Shown here piece after piece: positions 18,284 to 26,983 of a DNA stretch of 64,000 nt (positions are counted from its first letter, which is position 1; every line of letters begins with the position of its first letter). Below the pieces are notes generated by a model. The model saw only the letters and a program-made list of their open reading frames with translations. It did no database searches and was not told the DNA's origin. The DNA comes from an uncultured Collinsella sp. (GTDB lineage Bacteria; Actinomycetota; Coriobacteriia; Coriobacteriales; Coriobacteriaceae). The stretch is from the NCBI GenBank assembly GCA_902492935.1, contig CABUNJ010000003.1, positions 42,578-106,577 of the forward strand. The letters are read 5' to 3'. A program made the position numbers and the translations under genes.

Positions 18284-19525
18284 CTAGGGCCTGGGTGTTC
18301 CGCAGTTGCTGCAGAACTTGCCGCCGTTTTCGCTGCCGCAGTTGGGGCAGAACCACTTGGTCGGTGCCGGGGCGGGTGCGGGACTGCCACACTCGGGGCA
18401 GAACTTGCCGGTGTTGGTGGCACCGCAACTGCAGGTCCACGTGCCGGCCGCGGGGGCAGCGGCAGGAGCCGGTGTGGGGGCGGGTGTCGGAGTCGGCTGT
18501 GGGGCAGCTTGCTGCTGTGCCTGGCCGGCGGCGAACAGCTGGCTGGCGTTCATGCCGCCCATGCCGCCTGCCATGCCCATGCCCATAAAGCCGGCCATCG
18601 CGCCGTTGGGGTTGGCCGCCGCGGCGCGCATCGCATCGCTCTGAGCGCTGGCGATGTTGGCGGCTGCCATGGTGGGATCGCGCATGACCGCGGCCTTCTG
18701 CAGGTCCTTGATCATCTGCTCGTCTTCTTGCGAGGCGGCGATGGAGTTGACGCCAAAGCTCACGATCTCGACGCCGCGCAGGTCGCGCCAGTCGGCCGAG
18801 AGGACCTCGTTGAGCGCGCGGGCGAGCTCGGTGGTGTGGCCGGGGATGGCGCTGTAGCGGATGCCCATCTCCGAGATCTTGGCAAAGGCTGGTTGCAGAG
18901 CGGTGAGCAGCTCGGACTTAAGCTGGCTGTCGATCTTATCGCGCGTGTAGCTATCGGTCACGTTGCCGCACACGTTGGTGTAGAACAGCAGCGGGTTGGT
19001 GATGCGGTACGAATACTCGCCGTTGCAGCGCACGGAGATGTCGACATCCAGGCCAATGTTGTTATCGACCACGCGGAAGGGCACGGGCGAGGCGGTGCCG
19101 TACTTGTTGCCGATGATCTCCTTGGTGTTGATGAAGTAGACGCGCTGGTCCTTGCCCGCGTCGCCGCCAAAGGTAAAGCGGCTGCCGATATTGGCGAAGG
19201 TCTCCTTGATGGAATCGCCCAGGTTGCCGCTAAAGACGCTCGGCTCGCTGCCGGTATCGAAGACGAACTCACCGGGCTCCAGCGCGACTTCGATGATCTT
19301 GCCGTTTTGCACCACGAGCATGCCTTGTCCGTCGTTGACGGCGATGACCGAGCCGTTGGAGATGACGTTGTCCTCGCCGCGCGTGTTGGAGCTGCGGCCA
19401 CCGGTACGTTTGCTGCCCTTGCAGGCCAAGACGTCAGCAGGCATCGATTCGCAGTAGATAAATTCCTTCCACTGGTCGGCCATGACGCCGCCGGCAGCTC
19501 CCAATCCAGCTTTCAAGAGTCCCAT
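18284..19525 (-). CDS. SPFH-domain protein with C-terminal zinc ribbons (YdjI-like)
   Basis: A 413-residue protein. Residues about 20-270 form an SPFH/band-7-like domain (VNDGQGMLVVQNGKI, EPGEFVFDTGS). A Gly/Met/Ala-rich linker (GMGMAGGMGGMN) and a Pro/Ala/Thr tract follow. Two zinc ribbons end the protein: CSCGATNTGKFCPECG and CPNCGSENGGKFCSNCG. In Bacillus subtilis YdjI is recruited to the membrane by YdjG and YdjH and belongs to the pspA envelope-stress operon. The neighbours here (zinc-ribbon membrane protein, DUF4428) fit such a complex. SD GAAAGGAAGAT before ATG. Confidence 0.85.
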   Translation of the reverse strand: MGLLKAGLGAAGGVMADQWKEFIYCESMPADVLACKGSKRTGGRSSNTRGEDNVISNGSVIAVNDGQGMLVVQNGKIIEVALEPGEFVFDTGSEPSVFSGNLGDSIKETFANIGSRFTFGGDAGKDQRVYFINTKEIIGNKYGTASPVPFRVVDNNIGLDVDISVRCNGEYSYRITNPLLFYTNVCGNVTDSYTRDKIDSQLKSELLTALQPAFAKISEMGIRYSAIPGHTTELARALNEVLSADWRDLRGVEIVSFGVNSIAASQEDEQMIKDLQKAAVMRDPTMAAANIASAQSDAMRAAAANPNGAMAGFMGMGMAGGMGGMNASQLFAAGQAQQQAAPQPTPTPAPTPAPAAAPAAGTWTCSCGATNTGKFCPECGSPAPAPAPTKWFCPNCGSENGGKFCSNCGTPRP

Positions 19526-19573
19526 GGTGATCTTCCTTTCTCGTCAAAGGCCGGGTGGTATTGGTTGGATTGC

Positions 19574-20896
19574 TTAGTCGTCCTTGTCGTCTTTCATGAC
19601 AACGGTGGTCTCGGTGTGGCTGAAGGTGTCGTGCTTCTCGGTCAGGTCGAGCTCGCCACAATACTCATCGGCACAGGTTGCTTCGTTGGCCGTCTTGAGC
19701 TGGCCTACCAGCAGCACGTCTCCGATAATCACGATGATCAGCGGCGCGATGATGTTGATGAGGATGCCCTCGATATCAAAGGCGAGGTAATCCGGATCGA
19801 AGGCGTATTCCCCCATAAAGAGAATCTGGGAGAGGATAAATCCGATCACAAAGAACAGCACCGAGGCGATGGCGAGCTTGGGCTTGGAGCAGGGGAGCTC
19901 GCCGACCAAGCGGCCGGTCTGGCCGTTCATGGCAAACAGGTAGCTCTTGCCGTTCCACGAGGTGGAGAGCATCCAGACGGGGAACAGGGCGTAGTCGCTG
20001 TCTTCCCAGGTGTAGTCGAGCTGCTTGCTTTCGACCGTGGCGTCGTCGTATTCGTCGACGACGGTCTCGCGCAGGGCCGAGATCGTGCTTTCTTCCATGC
20101 GGCGCTCGGCGCGCGCCTTGCAGGTCTCGCAGTCCTCGTCGTAACGGTTGGCGATGTAGCCGGGCATATATGCGACCGAGAACGGGCGCAGCGCGTCGTA
20201 GTCAAACGGCTCGATGGCGTCCATGTGGCCGTCGGGCATCTTGGACGATCCGTCGACGGGCACGCGCTTAAACGAGATATTGCCCTTGCGATAGGCATCG
20301 TAGTGGTCGGTGGTCGTGACGGTGCGGTCGGATTCCTCGGTCACGGTCTCGTTGGTCGCGTCAAAGTACACTTCGCCGTCAACGCGGGCGCCGTAGAGCC
20401 AAAACGGCACGTAGACACCTTGGACCTCGTCGATGTGGTTGCCGGTGACAAAGCTCTTGGGCAGCAAGATCTTGCCCTTGTAGTGTTCCTTGAGTGCGGC
20501 CGTGACGTCATCGCGCCCGAGCTTAAACGGAATCACCAGGTCGGGCGAGAAGTCGCCAGAGAGCTGGCCGGGCGCCACGGCGGAGTTGCCGCAGTACGGG
20601 CAGGTGGTGACGGCGACGGTGCCGTCGGACACGAGCTCGGCGCCGCACGACGAGCAGATGTAGCCGGCGTTTTGGGCGAGTTCCTGCACCGCGTCATCGG
20701 CGACGGGCTTGGGCGTTGCGGCTGCTGCATCGGCTTTGGCATCTGCCTTGTCCTGGCGCTCGCGATAGAGGGCCTCGACTTCTTCGACTTCAAAGCGCGA
20801 GTCACAGTAGTCGCAGACGAGCTTTTGCTCGGCACTTGCAAAATGCAAGGGGCCACCGCAGGCAGGGCACTGATAGTTAACGCTCTCGAAGGCCAT
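19574..20896 (-). CDS. zinc-ribbon membrane protein (YdjG-like)
   Basis: A 440-residue protein. Two N-terminal zinc ribbons of the TFIIB type (CPACGGPLHF with CDYC, about 10-35; CSSCG with CPYCG, about 82-105), a mostly beta core (about 115-330), then two membrane helices (about 340-365 and 385-405). Homologues are often mislabelled as PriA-like helicase because of the ribbon; there is no helicase domain. Likely the membrane anchor for the SPFH protein downstream. Confidence 0.8.
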   Translation of the reverse strand: MAFESVNYQCPACGGPLHFASAEQKLVCDYCDSRFEVEEVEALYRERQDKADAKADAAAATPKPVADDAVQELAQNAGYICSSCGAELVSDGTVAVTTCPYCGNSAVAPGQLSGDFSPDLVIPFKLGRDDVTAALKEHYKGKILLPKSFVTGNHIDEVQGVYVPFWLYGARVDGEVYFDATNETVTEESDRTVTTTDHYDAYRKGNISFKRVPVDGSSKMPDGHMDAIEPFDYDALRPFSVAYMPGYIANRYDEDCETCKARAERRMEESTISALRETVVDEYDDATVESKQLDYTWEDSDYALFPVWMLSTSWNGKSYLFAMNGQTGRLVGELPCSKPKLAIASVLFFVIGFILSQILFMGEYAFDPDYLAFDIEGILINIIAPLIIVIIGDVLLVGQLKTANEATCADEYCGELDLTEKHDTFSHTETTVVMKDDKDD

Positions 20897-20920
20897 GATC
20901 GGTCCTTTCCGTGCCGGGGG

Positions 20921-21658
20921 CTATGCGCCGATGGCGCCACCGCAGTATTCGCAGCGCCCACTGGCATCGGGAATGGTGGTGGCTCCGCAGAAGGGGCAGG
21001 TCACCGCGGTCTTGGGGGCCTTGGCGGCCACGACGCTGTCGCGCGTCTCCTGGCGCAGCTGCACCAGCGCGTCGCGGACCTCGGTCGCCTGGCGCTTGGC
21101 CTCGCGGTATTCGATGGAGCCGCGCTGATCGATGGTGGAGTCGTTCACGCGCAGGTTGATCTCGGTAAAGTACGGCGTGTTGACGTGGATGGTCAGATTA
21201 AAGTCGTAATCCAGGTCGTAGCGCGGCGGGTTGTAGCTCTCGCGCTCGCCGTCCTTGGTCTCGCGATAGATCTCGGTGCGCTGCTCGTCGATATCCATAT
21301 CGCAGCCGAGTACCTGCGAGAACTCGATGATGTCGGGATTGGCGTCGCGCCAGCGGCTCTGCGAAGTGATGATCAGCAGGCCCGCGTCCTCATCGAGCAT
21401 AATATTGGTGCGCCCGGCAGAAAGCGTGCGCGTGGGGTTGAACGAAGACAGGCGCTCGGCGTTGGCCTCGCGGTAGGCGAGTTGCTCACGGATATCGTCC
21501 GCGGTGCTGGAGCGATAGCCGTGGAAGTAGGGGGAGAGCTTGCCGGCGCACTCTTTGCACAGGTAGCCTTCATTGATTTTTGTCTTACCTAGAAGTCCCA
21601 GCTCGGTACCGCAAATCGCGCACTCTTTCTTCTCGAACATCTTGTCAAAGAAGCCCAT
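20921..21658 (-). CDS. DUF4428 family zinc-ribbon protein
   Basis: A 245-residue protein with an N-terminal DUF4428 ribbon (CAICGTELGLLGK ... CKEC, about 14-40), a central domain with the DYDFNLTIHVNTPYFTEI strand pattern, and a C-terminal ribbon CPFCGATTIP ... CEYCGG. Probably the first gene of the cluster; 24 bases separate it from the next gene. The shared ribbon-beta-ribbon layout suggests it assembles with its neighbours at the membrane. Function unknown. Confidence 0.8.
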   Translation of the reverse strand: MGFFDKMFEKKECAICGTELGLLGKTKINEGYLCKECAGKLSPYFHGYRSSTADDIREQLAYREANAERLSSFNPTRTLSAGRTNIMLDEDAGLLIITSQSRWRDANPDIIEFSQVLGCDMDIDEQRTEIYRETKDGERESYNPPRYDLDYDFNLTIHVNTPYFTEINLRVNDSTIDQRGSIEYREAKRQATEVRDALVQLRQETRDSVVAAKAPKTAVTCPFCGATTIPDASGRCEYCGGAIGA

Positions 21659-21776
21659 GGCTGCCTCCCATCAACTGGTAGCGTGTGTCACTTTTGATGA
21701 TGGGGGAGTGCGCGATCCTTCGCGATACCCAGACGGCTCAAGGAGTCTCCACAACTGGGACACATGGCCCATTTTT

Positions 21777-21813
21777 GACTAGTCATTGGGGACGTTCTTA
21801 AACGACTAGTCGC
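21777..21813 (+). repeat. family A repeat, copy 2
   Basis: TGACTAGTCATT and AAACGACTAGTCG arms around GGGGACGTTCTT. A second core GGGGGACACTCTT follows at once. Within the 387 bases between the DUF4428 gene and the membrane regulator I see only these repeats and promoter-like AT-rich sequence near 22000. Confidence 0.85.
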
Positions 21814-21829
21814 GGGGGACACTCTTCGG

Positions 21830-21860
21830 CCACTCATTGGGGACGTACTTAAATGAGTGG
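21830..21860 (+). repeat. family A repeat, copy 3
   Basis: Arms CCACTCATT / AATGAGTGG differ from copy 2 on both sides so that pairing is kept, while the core GGGGACGTACTTA is almost unchanged. A second core GGAGACACTCCTGG follows. Confidence 0.85.
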
Positions 21861-22045
21861 TAGTCGGAGACACTCCTGGCCGAGCTAGAGATCGCGCGCG
21901 TCCCTTCTGGTCCATGCGGCTCAAAATCGCGGCGTGATGTGGACGGCTGGTGTCGAATTGGCAACATTTCGAGCCTAGCTTCGATATTGAGACTGGTTCT
22001 TTATTAAAATAGATTTCCAGACAATTGAGCGGCCGGGGGTTAACC

Positions 22046-23590
22046 ATGAGGGGCATGGGAGACACAACCGCATATTTGCGTCGGGGCATTCGGGAGATTA
22101 TATGCCTGCCGCTGTCCTTCTTCACGTTTTTGGCGTGCGAGTATCTCTTTGATGTGCGCATAGCCGAGTTCGTGCCATCGAGTGAGGTCGTCATCTACGA
22201 GAGCATCGTTGTCGGCGCGAGCGTGATTGGCTTTTTCGTGCGCCCATTTCTGTACTATCGCCTTCCCCAGACGATCGATGCGACGAGCGATATTACAGGC
22301 GTGCTGTTGGTATCGGCGTTGCTGCTGATGATTACGGCAGTGCGGTTTGAGGTAGTAATTGCCGGCGGCCTGGTGGCGTGCTGCGCCCTGGGCTATTGCG
22401 GATCGACCGCCCATGCCAATCTTGCGCGGCGTTTTGCGCAGACGCCCTGCCTGGCGCGCGCCGCCGCACTTTCCTATGCCATGGGCGTTCTGGTACAGGT
22501 GATCAACCACATGGTGATGCCTGTCGGTATTCCTCAGCAGGCTGTTCTGGTCGTCTGTGCGATCGCGTGGGTGGCGTTGCTCCACGGTGCCCGACGCGCC
22601 AAGCTGCGCGACGAGTCCGACCCCAACTTTGAACCCAGTGCTGCCGGGCTTTCGGTAGATGCTCTGGAATATGGCGCCAAGTGGCATGACGATCCCGAGG
22701 CAAAGGCGGCATTCCGTCGCGCCGTAGTTCGCCTGACCGTGGCGACGGCGTATCTTTCCAGCGTATTCGCCGCTCTCAACGCGGGCTTCACGACCTTGCA
22801 TGCTGTCGGAGCCGTCGATTTGGGCGATTGGCCGCGCCTGCTGCTTGTCGTGAGCTCGTTGGTCGCTGGCGCACTATTTGACCTGCACGGCCGCTCGTAT
22901 ATGAATATCGGCATGACATGTGCCGCCATACTGTCCACGCTTTCGTTCTTTGTGCTCATCGTCGATGGTAATGGCGGCAACGAGCTTGCTGCCACGATTA
23001 TCTTTTATCTGGGCTCGGGCTTTTTCGTGGTGTTCTTTACCACAAAATATGCCGCCGTCTCGCTCTATGCGCGCTGGTCATATTTTTGGCCGTGCATGGG
23101 TCGCGTCGTCAACAACGTGTGCTCGATGCTCGTGACGGCGCCGGCGGTGGCGATTATCTCGAGTCAAAACGTGCTGGCTGCGGTCGGTGCGGCGCTCGTG
23201 ATGTTTGTGGGCATTGCGATTACGCTGCTGGGGCAGTTGGGGCAACGAGCCGATGATGCCGTGATGCAGGATGGCCTGCCGCTTGCCACCGACGATCTTG
23301 GTGGGGATCTTGCGCCCACATGCTTCGACCCCGAGCCCGTGGAGGCAGCGGAGCTCACGTCCGATGAACGCCTCGATGCTTTCGTCGCCACCTTTGGGCT
23401 TACAGAGCGCGAGCGCGATATTCTTGAGGTCTTGGTCGTTTCGGACCAGAGTGTTCAGGACATCGCCACGACGCTCTTTCTTTCGCGCTCCACGCTCTAC
23501 CGCCACATTTCCTCAATCAACAAGAAGGCCGGTACCGCCTCGCGTGTGGCCCTTATCAACTTCTTCTGGCACTGGACACCCAAGGACTAG
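22046..23590 (+). CDS. LuxR-family regulator with multi-helix membrane domain
   Basis: About 514 residues. Some 12 membrane helices (about 10-400) precede a C-terminal LuxR-type helix-turn-helix (about 445-510; LTERERDILEVL, SVQDIATTLFLSRSTLYRHI). Such membrane-embedded regulators are expanded in Coriobacteriia, where they often sit beside a transporter or oxidoreductase they control. Here the divergent or convergent neighbours are not obvious targets. ATG 22046 follows GGGGG; an in-frame TTG seven codons earlier lacks an SD. Confidence 0.85.
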   Translation: MRGMGDTTAYLRRGIREIICLPLSFFTFLACEYLFDVRIAEFVPSSEVVIYESIVVGASVIGFFVRPFLYYRLPQTIDATSDITGVLLVSALLLMITAVRFEVVIAGGLVACCALGYCGSTAHANLARRFAQTPCLARAAALSYAMGVLVQVINHMVMPVGIPQQAVLVVCAIAWVALLHGARRAKLRDESDPNFEPSAAGLSVDALEYGAKWHDDPEAKAAFRRAVVRLTVATAYLSSVFAALNAGFTTLHAVGAVDLGDWPRLLLVVSSLVAGALFDLHGRSYMNIGMTCAAILSTLSFFVLIVDGNGGNELAATIIFYLGSGFFVVFFTTKYAAVSLYARWSYFWPCMGRVVNNVCSMLVTAPAVAIISSQNVLAAVGAALVMFVGIAITLLGQLGQRADDAVMQDGLPLATDDLGGDLAPTCFDPEPVEAAELTSDERLDAFVATFGLTERERDILEVLVVSDQSVQDIATTLFLSRSTLYRHISSINKKAGTASRVALINFFWHWTPKD

Positions 23591-23606
23591 CTAATCCTCC
23601 AATAAG

Positions 23607-23669
23607 TTGCGGTGGAATAGTCCCTAAATTAAAGTCACGGGGCTTTAAACAGGAACTATTCCACCGCAA
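23607..23669. repeat. palindrome TTGCGGTGGAATAGT
   Basis: Perfect 15-bp arms TTGCGGTGGAATAGT (23607-23621) and ACTATTCCACCGCAA (23655-23669); an inner CCT/AGG and AAAG/CTTT extend the pairing. It lies between convergent genes and could stop transcription from both sides. Confidence 0.8.
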
Positions 23670-23777
23670 TTGCTGAGGGGATAGATTGCGGCGGCGACAG
23701 AGGCAACGGCAGCGGCAGAGGCGTCGGCAGCTGTGGTAGCGGTAACGGCAGCTGGCAGGGTGTTTTCCGTCTACTTG

Positions 23778-26546
23778 CTACAGCAGCTCGCCGTGGCGTG
23801 CAATGTAGCGGCGCTTTGCCAGCTGGGTGAGCGCGATATAGGCGGTGACGATGCCGGCGAGCAGCGCGAAAAAGCTTGCGGGCAGCGCCATGAGGCCCAG
23901 CGCATCGGCGATGGGGCTTGCCGGCAGCCAGGTGACGAGCGCCAGGCCCAGCACGGTAAGAACGCACAATGAGAGCGCGGCGTGGTCGCGCGGGCTCGGC
24001 AGATGCGGGGAGCGCAGCATGTGGACCACGAGTGTCTGCGACCACATGGACTCGACAAACCAGCCGCTCTGGAAGAGCGCAGCAAAGGTCGCCATACCCG
24101 CGACGTCGCCTGCGGCGGCAAGCTCGGACCAGCTTGAGTCCACGGCGGCGGGGCACACGACAAAGAAGAGCGCGGCGAAGGTCACGATGTCAAACAGCGA
24201 GCTCACGGGGCCCAGCTCGAGCATAAAGCCCTTGATGGACGCGGCGTCCCAGGCACGCGGGCGGGCAGTCCAGGCGTCATCGACGGTGTCCCACGGCAGC
24301 GCGATGCACACGATCTCGTAGACCAGCGACAGCAGTACCAGCTGCAGGGCGCTCATGGGCAAAAACGGCAAGAACAGGCTCGCGACGGTCACGGATAGCA
24401 CATTGCCAAAGTTGGAGCTCACCGTGGTCTTGAGGTACTTGAGCAGGTTGCCGTAAGTGCGGCGGCCTTCGATGATGCCGCGCTCGAGCACGCCCAGGTC
24501 CTTCTGAAGCAAGATGATATCGGCGGATTCCTTGGCAATATCGACGGCCGAATCGACCGAGATGCCGCAATCGCTCGCACGCATGGCGGCGGCGTCGTTG
24601 ATGCCGTCGCCCATAAAGCCCACGGTGTGGCCGAGCATCTCGCGCATGACACGTACCAGGCGCGCCTTCTGCAGCGGCGAGAGCTTGGCGAAGAGGTTGG
24701 TTTTCTCGGCGCGCTCGGCAAGTTCGGCGTCATCGAGCGCATCGATCTCGGAGCCGAGCAAGACGTTGCTCGCATCGATACCAATCTGTTCGCAGACGGT
24801 GGCGGCGACGCGGTCGTTGTCGCCGGTTAGGACCTTGACCGCCACGCCCTTGGCCTCGAGGGTGGCGACGGCGCCCGCGGCACTTGCTTTGGGCGGATCG
24901 AGGAAGGCCAAAAAGCCCATCAGCACCATGTCGCACTCGTCGGCGATGCCAAACTCGCCCACGCAGCGCGGATTGGTCTTCTGCGCCACGGCAATCACGC
25001 GCAGACCCTCGGCGTTAAGTCCGGCGACCTGCTTGCGAATCTGGGCGAGGTTCTCGTTGGTGAGTGGCTGGGCGATGCCATCGACCTCGACAAAGGAGCA
25101 GATCTCGAGCATTTCCTCGGCAGCGCCCTTGGTAACCATCTGGGTTTTGCCTTGGGCGTCGGCGACAACTACGCTCAGGCGGCGGCGCGAGAAATCGAAG
25201 GGAACCTCGTCGACCTTGGTATAGCGGTCGCGCAGACTCTGGCCCAGCATAGAATCGGGCACGACGGTCGAGGGCGTCACATCGGCACGGTCGATTACGG
25301 CCAGGTCGATAAGGTTTTTGAGGCCGGTTTGGAAGAAGCTATTCAAAAATGCATGGCGCAGCACGCGTGCGTCTTCGTTGCCGTCGGTGCTGAGATAGCG
25401 CTCGAGCACGATGCGGTCTTCGGTGAGGGTGCCGGTCTTGTCGCAGCACAGGACGTCCATCGCGCCGAGGTTTTGAATCGCCGGCAGCTCCTTGACGATA
25501 ACCTGGCGACGGGCGAGGTCCTTGGCGCCCTGCGATAGGCTCGTGGTCACGATGACGGGAAGCATTTGCGGCGTGATGCCCACGGCCACGCTCGTGGCGA
25601 ACAGCAGCGCGTCGATGACGTTGCCCTTGGTGGCGGCGTTGATGGCAAAGACGGCCGGCGCCATAACGAGCATGAGGCGTACGAGCAACATGGAGACGCT
25701 CGAGACGCCGCGGTCAAACGCGCTCTTTTCGCCGCGCCCGTTGAGCATCTTGGCGATGCCGCCCAGGTAGGTGTCCGAGCCGGTGGCAACGACAAGCGCC
25801 ATGGCGGCGCCGTTTTGCACGGAGGTGCCGGTAAAGACGATGTTCTTGCAGGCAGAGAGTGGCAGTGCGGAGCCGTCGGCGCCCTCGACGACGGTGACGG
25901 CGGTGGTCTTCTCGACGGCCTCGCTCTCGCCGGTGAGTGCGGACTCGATCACAAACAGGTCGCGCGCGGTGATGATGCGGGCATCTGCCGGCACCATATC
26001 GCCGGCAGAGAGACGGATTACATCGCCGGGGACGAGCTCGTCGAAGGGGATCTCGATGCGCTCGCCGTCGCGCAGGGCGGTGCAAGTGTTGGAGACCAGG
26101 TCCTTGAGGGCCTCGGCCGCATTGCCGCTGCGGGCTTCCTGGATAAACTTCATGCCGCCCGATACCAGCAGCATGGTGCCGATGACGATGACCGTGGAGG
26201 GGTCGCGCTGCGGTTCGGGCACGGCGAGCACGTCGATGTAGAGCGAGACCAGTGCGAGCGCGGCGAGGATGCCGGCGAAGGGATCGATGAACGCGTCGGC
26301 GATGCGGCGGGCGAGCGTTTTGGTCGTTGCCTCGATGGTGTTGGGGCCGACGGCGTTCAGGCGCTCAGTTGCCTGCTCGACGGTGAGGCCGTTTGCCGTG
26401 GCGTCAAGCAGTACGAGGGCGTCCTCGGCACTATGGGTGGCGGCGAATATGGTGTTCTTGGACAGGCCGGTATGAGCGGCAGGGCGCGCCGTGCGGCGGC
26501 GCTTGGAGATGGCTTCGAGTACCGTGACGGTTTTGAGCATCAGCAT
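23778..26546 (-). CDS. mgtA: magnesium-importing P-type ATPase
   Basis: A 922-residue P3B-type ATPase. N-terminal cytosolic tail; actuator motif LTGESE; phosphorylation site CDKTGTLTED; hinge MGDGINDAAAMRASDCGISV; and the MgtA-type membrane sequence SNFGNVLSVTVASLFLPFLP. It imports Mg2+ with ATP hydrolysis. SD AAGGAGG lies before ATG 26546. Upstream is a 139-base gap and then a 23-residue leader ORF, which suggests control by a leader as in enterobacterial mgtA, although the leader sequence itself is unrelated. Confidence 0.96.
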   Translation of the reverse strand: MLMLKTVTVLEAISKRRRTARPAAHTGLSKNTIFAATHSAEDALVLLDATANGLTVEQATERLNAVGPNTIEATTKTLARRIADAFIDPFAGILAALALVSLYIDVLAVPEPQRDPSTVIVIGTMLLVSGGMKFIQEARSGNAAEALKDLVSNTCTALRDGERIEIPFDELVPGDVIRLSAGDMVPADARIITARDLFVIESALTGESEAVEKTTAVTVVEGADGSALPLSACKNIVFTGTSVQNGAAMALVVATGSDTYLGGIAKMLNGRGEKSAFDRGVSSVSMLLVRLMLVMAPAVFAINAATKGNVIDALLFATSVAVGITPQMLPVIVTTSLSQGAKDLARRQVIVKELPAIQNLGAMDVLCCDKTGTLTEDRIVLERYLSTDGNEDARVLRHAFLNSFFQTGLKNLIDLAVIDRADVTPSTVVPDSMLGQSLRDRYTKVDEVPFDFSRRRLSVVVADAQGKTQMVTKGAAEEMLEICSFVEVDGIAQPLTNENLAQIRKQVAGLNAEGLRVIAVAQKTNPRCVGEFGIADECDMVLMGFLAFLDPPKASAAGAVATLEAKGVAVKVLTGDNDRVAATVCEQIGIDASNVLLGSEIDALDDAELAERAEKTNLFAKLSPLQKARLVRVMREMLGHTVGFMGDGINDAAAMRASDCGISVDSAVDIAKESADIILLQKDLGVLERGIIEGRRTYGNLLKYLKTTVSSNFGNVLSVTVASLFLPFLPMSALQLVLLSLVYEIVCIALPWDTVDDAWTARPRAWDAASIKGFMLELGPVSSLFDIVTFAALFFVVCPAAVDSSWSELAAAGDVAGMATFAALFQSGWFVESMWSQTLVVHMLRSPHLPSPRDHAALSLCVLTVLGLALVTWLPASPIADALGLMALPASFFALLAGIVTAYIALTQLAKRRYIARHGELL

Positions 26547-26594
26547 AGGGTCCTCCTTGTTGAGGGGAGTTAGCGTACGTGTCGTATTTGCTTC

Positions 26595-26738
26595 AAAAAA
26601 CCTAGATGTCGCTCACGTCAAGCTCTTGAGCCCACAAAGGGTGCAGCGCGCCTTTGCGGTGGTTTTGGCGATCTGCCGGTGGCGTTTATGCGTGTGCGGA
26701 GCCCTCGCGGCGTGCCGAGGGCGACATGCAGGTTTTTC
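26595..26738 (-). promoter_or_regulatory. long-range inverted repeat in the mgtA leader, possible attenuator
   Basis: In minus-strand order, AAAAACCTGCATGTCGC (26738-26722, inside the leader ORF) can pair with GCGACATCTAGGTTTTT (26611-26595), with two mismatched positions. The second arm ends in a T6 run. A competing local hairpin GCCCTCG / CGAGGGC lies within the leader ORF. The arrangement fits an attenuator whose folding depends on translation of the leader. Confidence 0.5.
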
Positions 26739-26757
26739 GACTAGGACTGCCTTCCAT
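26686..26757 (-). CDS. mgtA leader peptide, 23 residues
   Basis: ATG at 26757 with a perfect AGGAGG (26769-26764) six bases upstream; it encodes MEGSPSRKTCMSPSARREGS-AHA and ends at TAA. It contains one arm of the long inverted repeat described for this leader. A strong SD on so short a frame directly upstream of mgtA argues for a leader peptide. Alternative: the real product is a small membrane-free protein, which its charged sequence does not suggest. Confidence 0.55.
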   Translation of the reverse strand: MEGSPSRKTCMSPSARREGSAHA

Positions 26758-26813
26758 GGCACACCTCCTAAAGGCTGAGCGCAGCGCGCTTTGGGTATCT
26801 CGTACCCCTTTTA

Positions 26814-26870
26814 AATCCGCCCGTATTCTTGATGAGGGGGTTTGACATGTCAACCCCATTGTTCGGAAAA
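26814..26870 (-). promoter_or_regulatory. candidate mgtA promoter with palindromic operator
   Basis: On the minus strand TTGACA is followed after 17 bases by AAGAAT. The -35 lies within the palindrome GGGGTTGACATGTCAA-ACCCC (about 26845-26866), a likely repressor site. Confidence 0.45.
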
Positions 26871-26983
26871 CCATTCCCCCTGACAAAGCCTTTACAGAAT
26901 GCCGTGGCCCCAAAGCGCGCCCGCATCTACGCTTCGCCTGCGCTAAACTGGAAGGCACGTACGCGATTACGAGAGGAGCCCGC

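Noticed and set aside
17354..21592. A 1412-codon open frame on the plus strand, opposite the envelope cluster
   Set aside because: It is the antisense mirror of four well-supported minus-strand genes in high-GC DNA; no SD, no domain, and codon use like a shadow frame.
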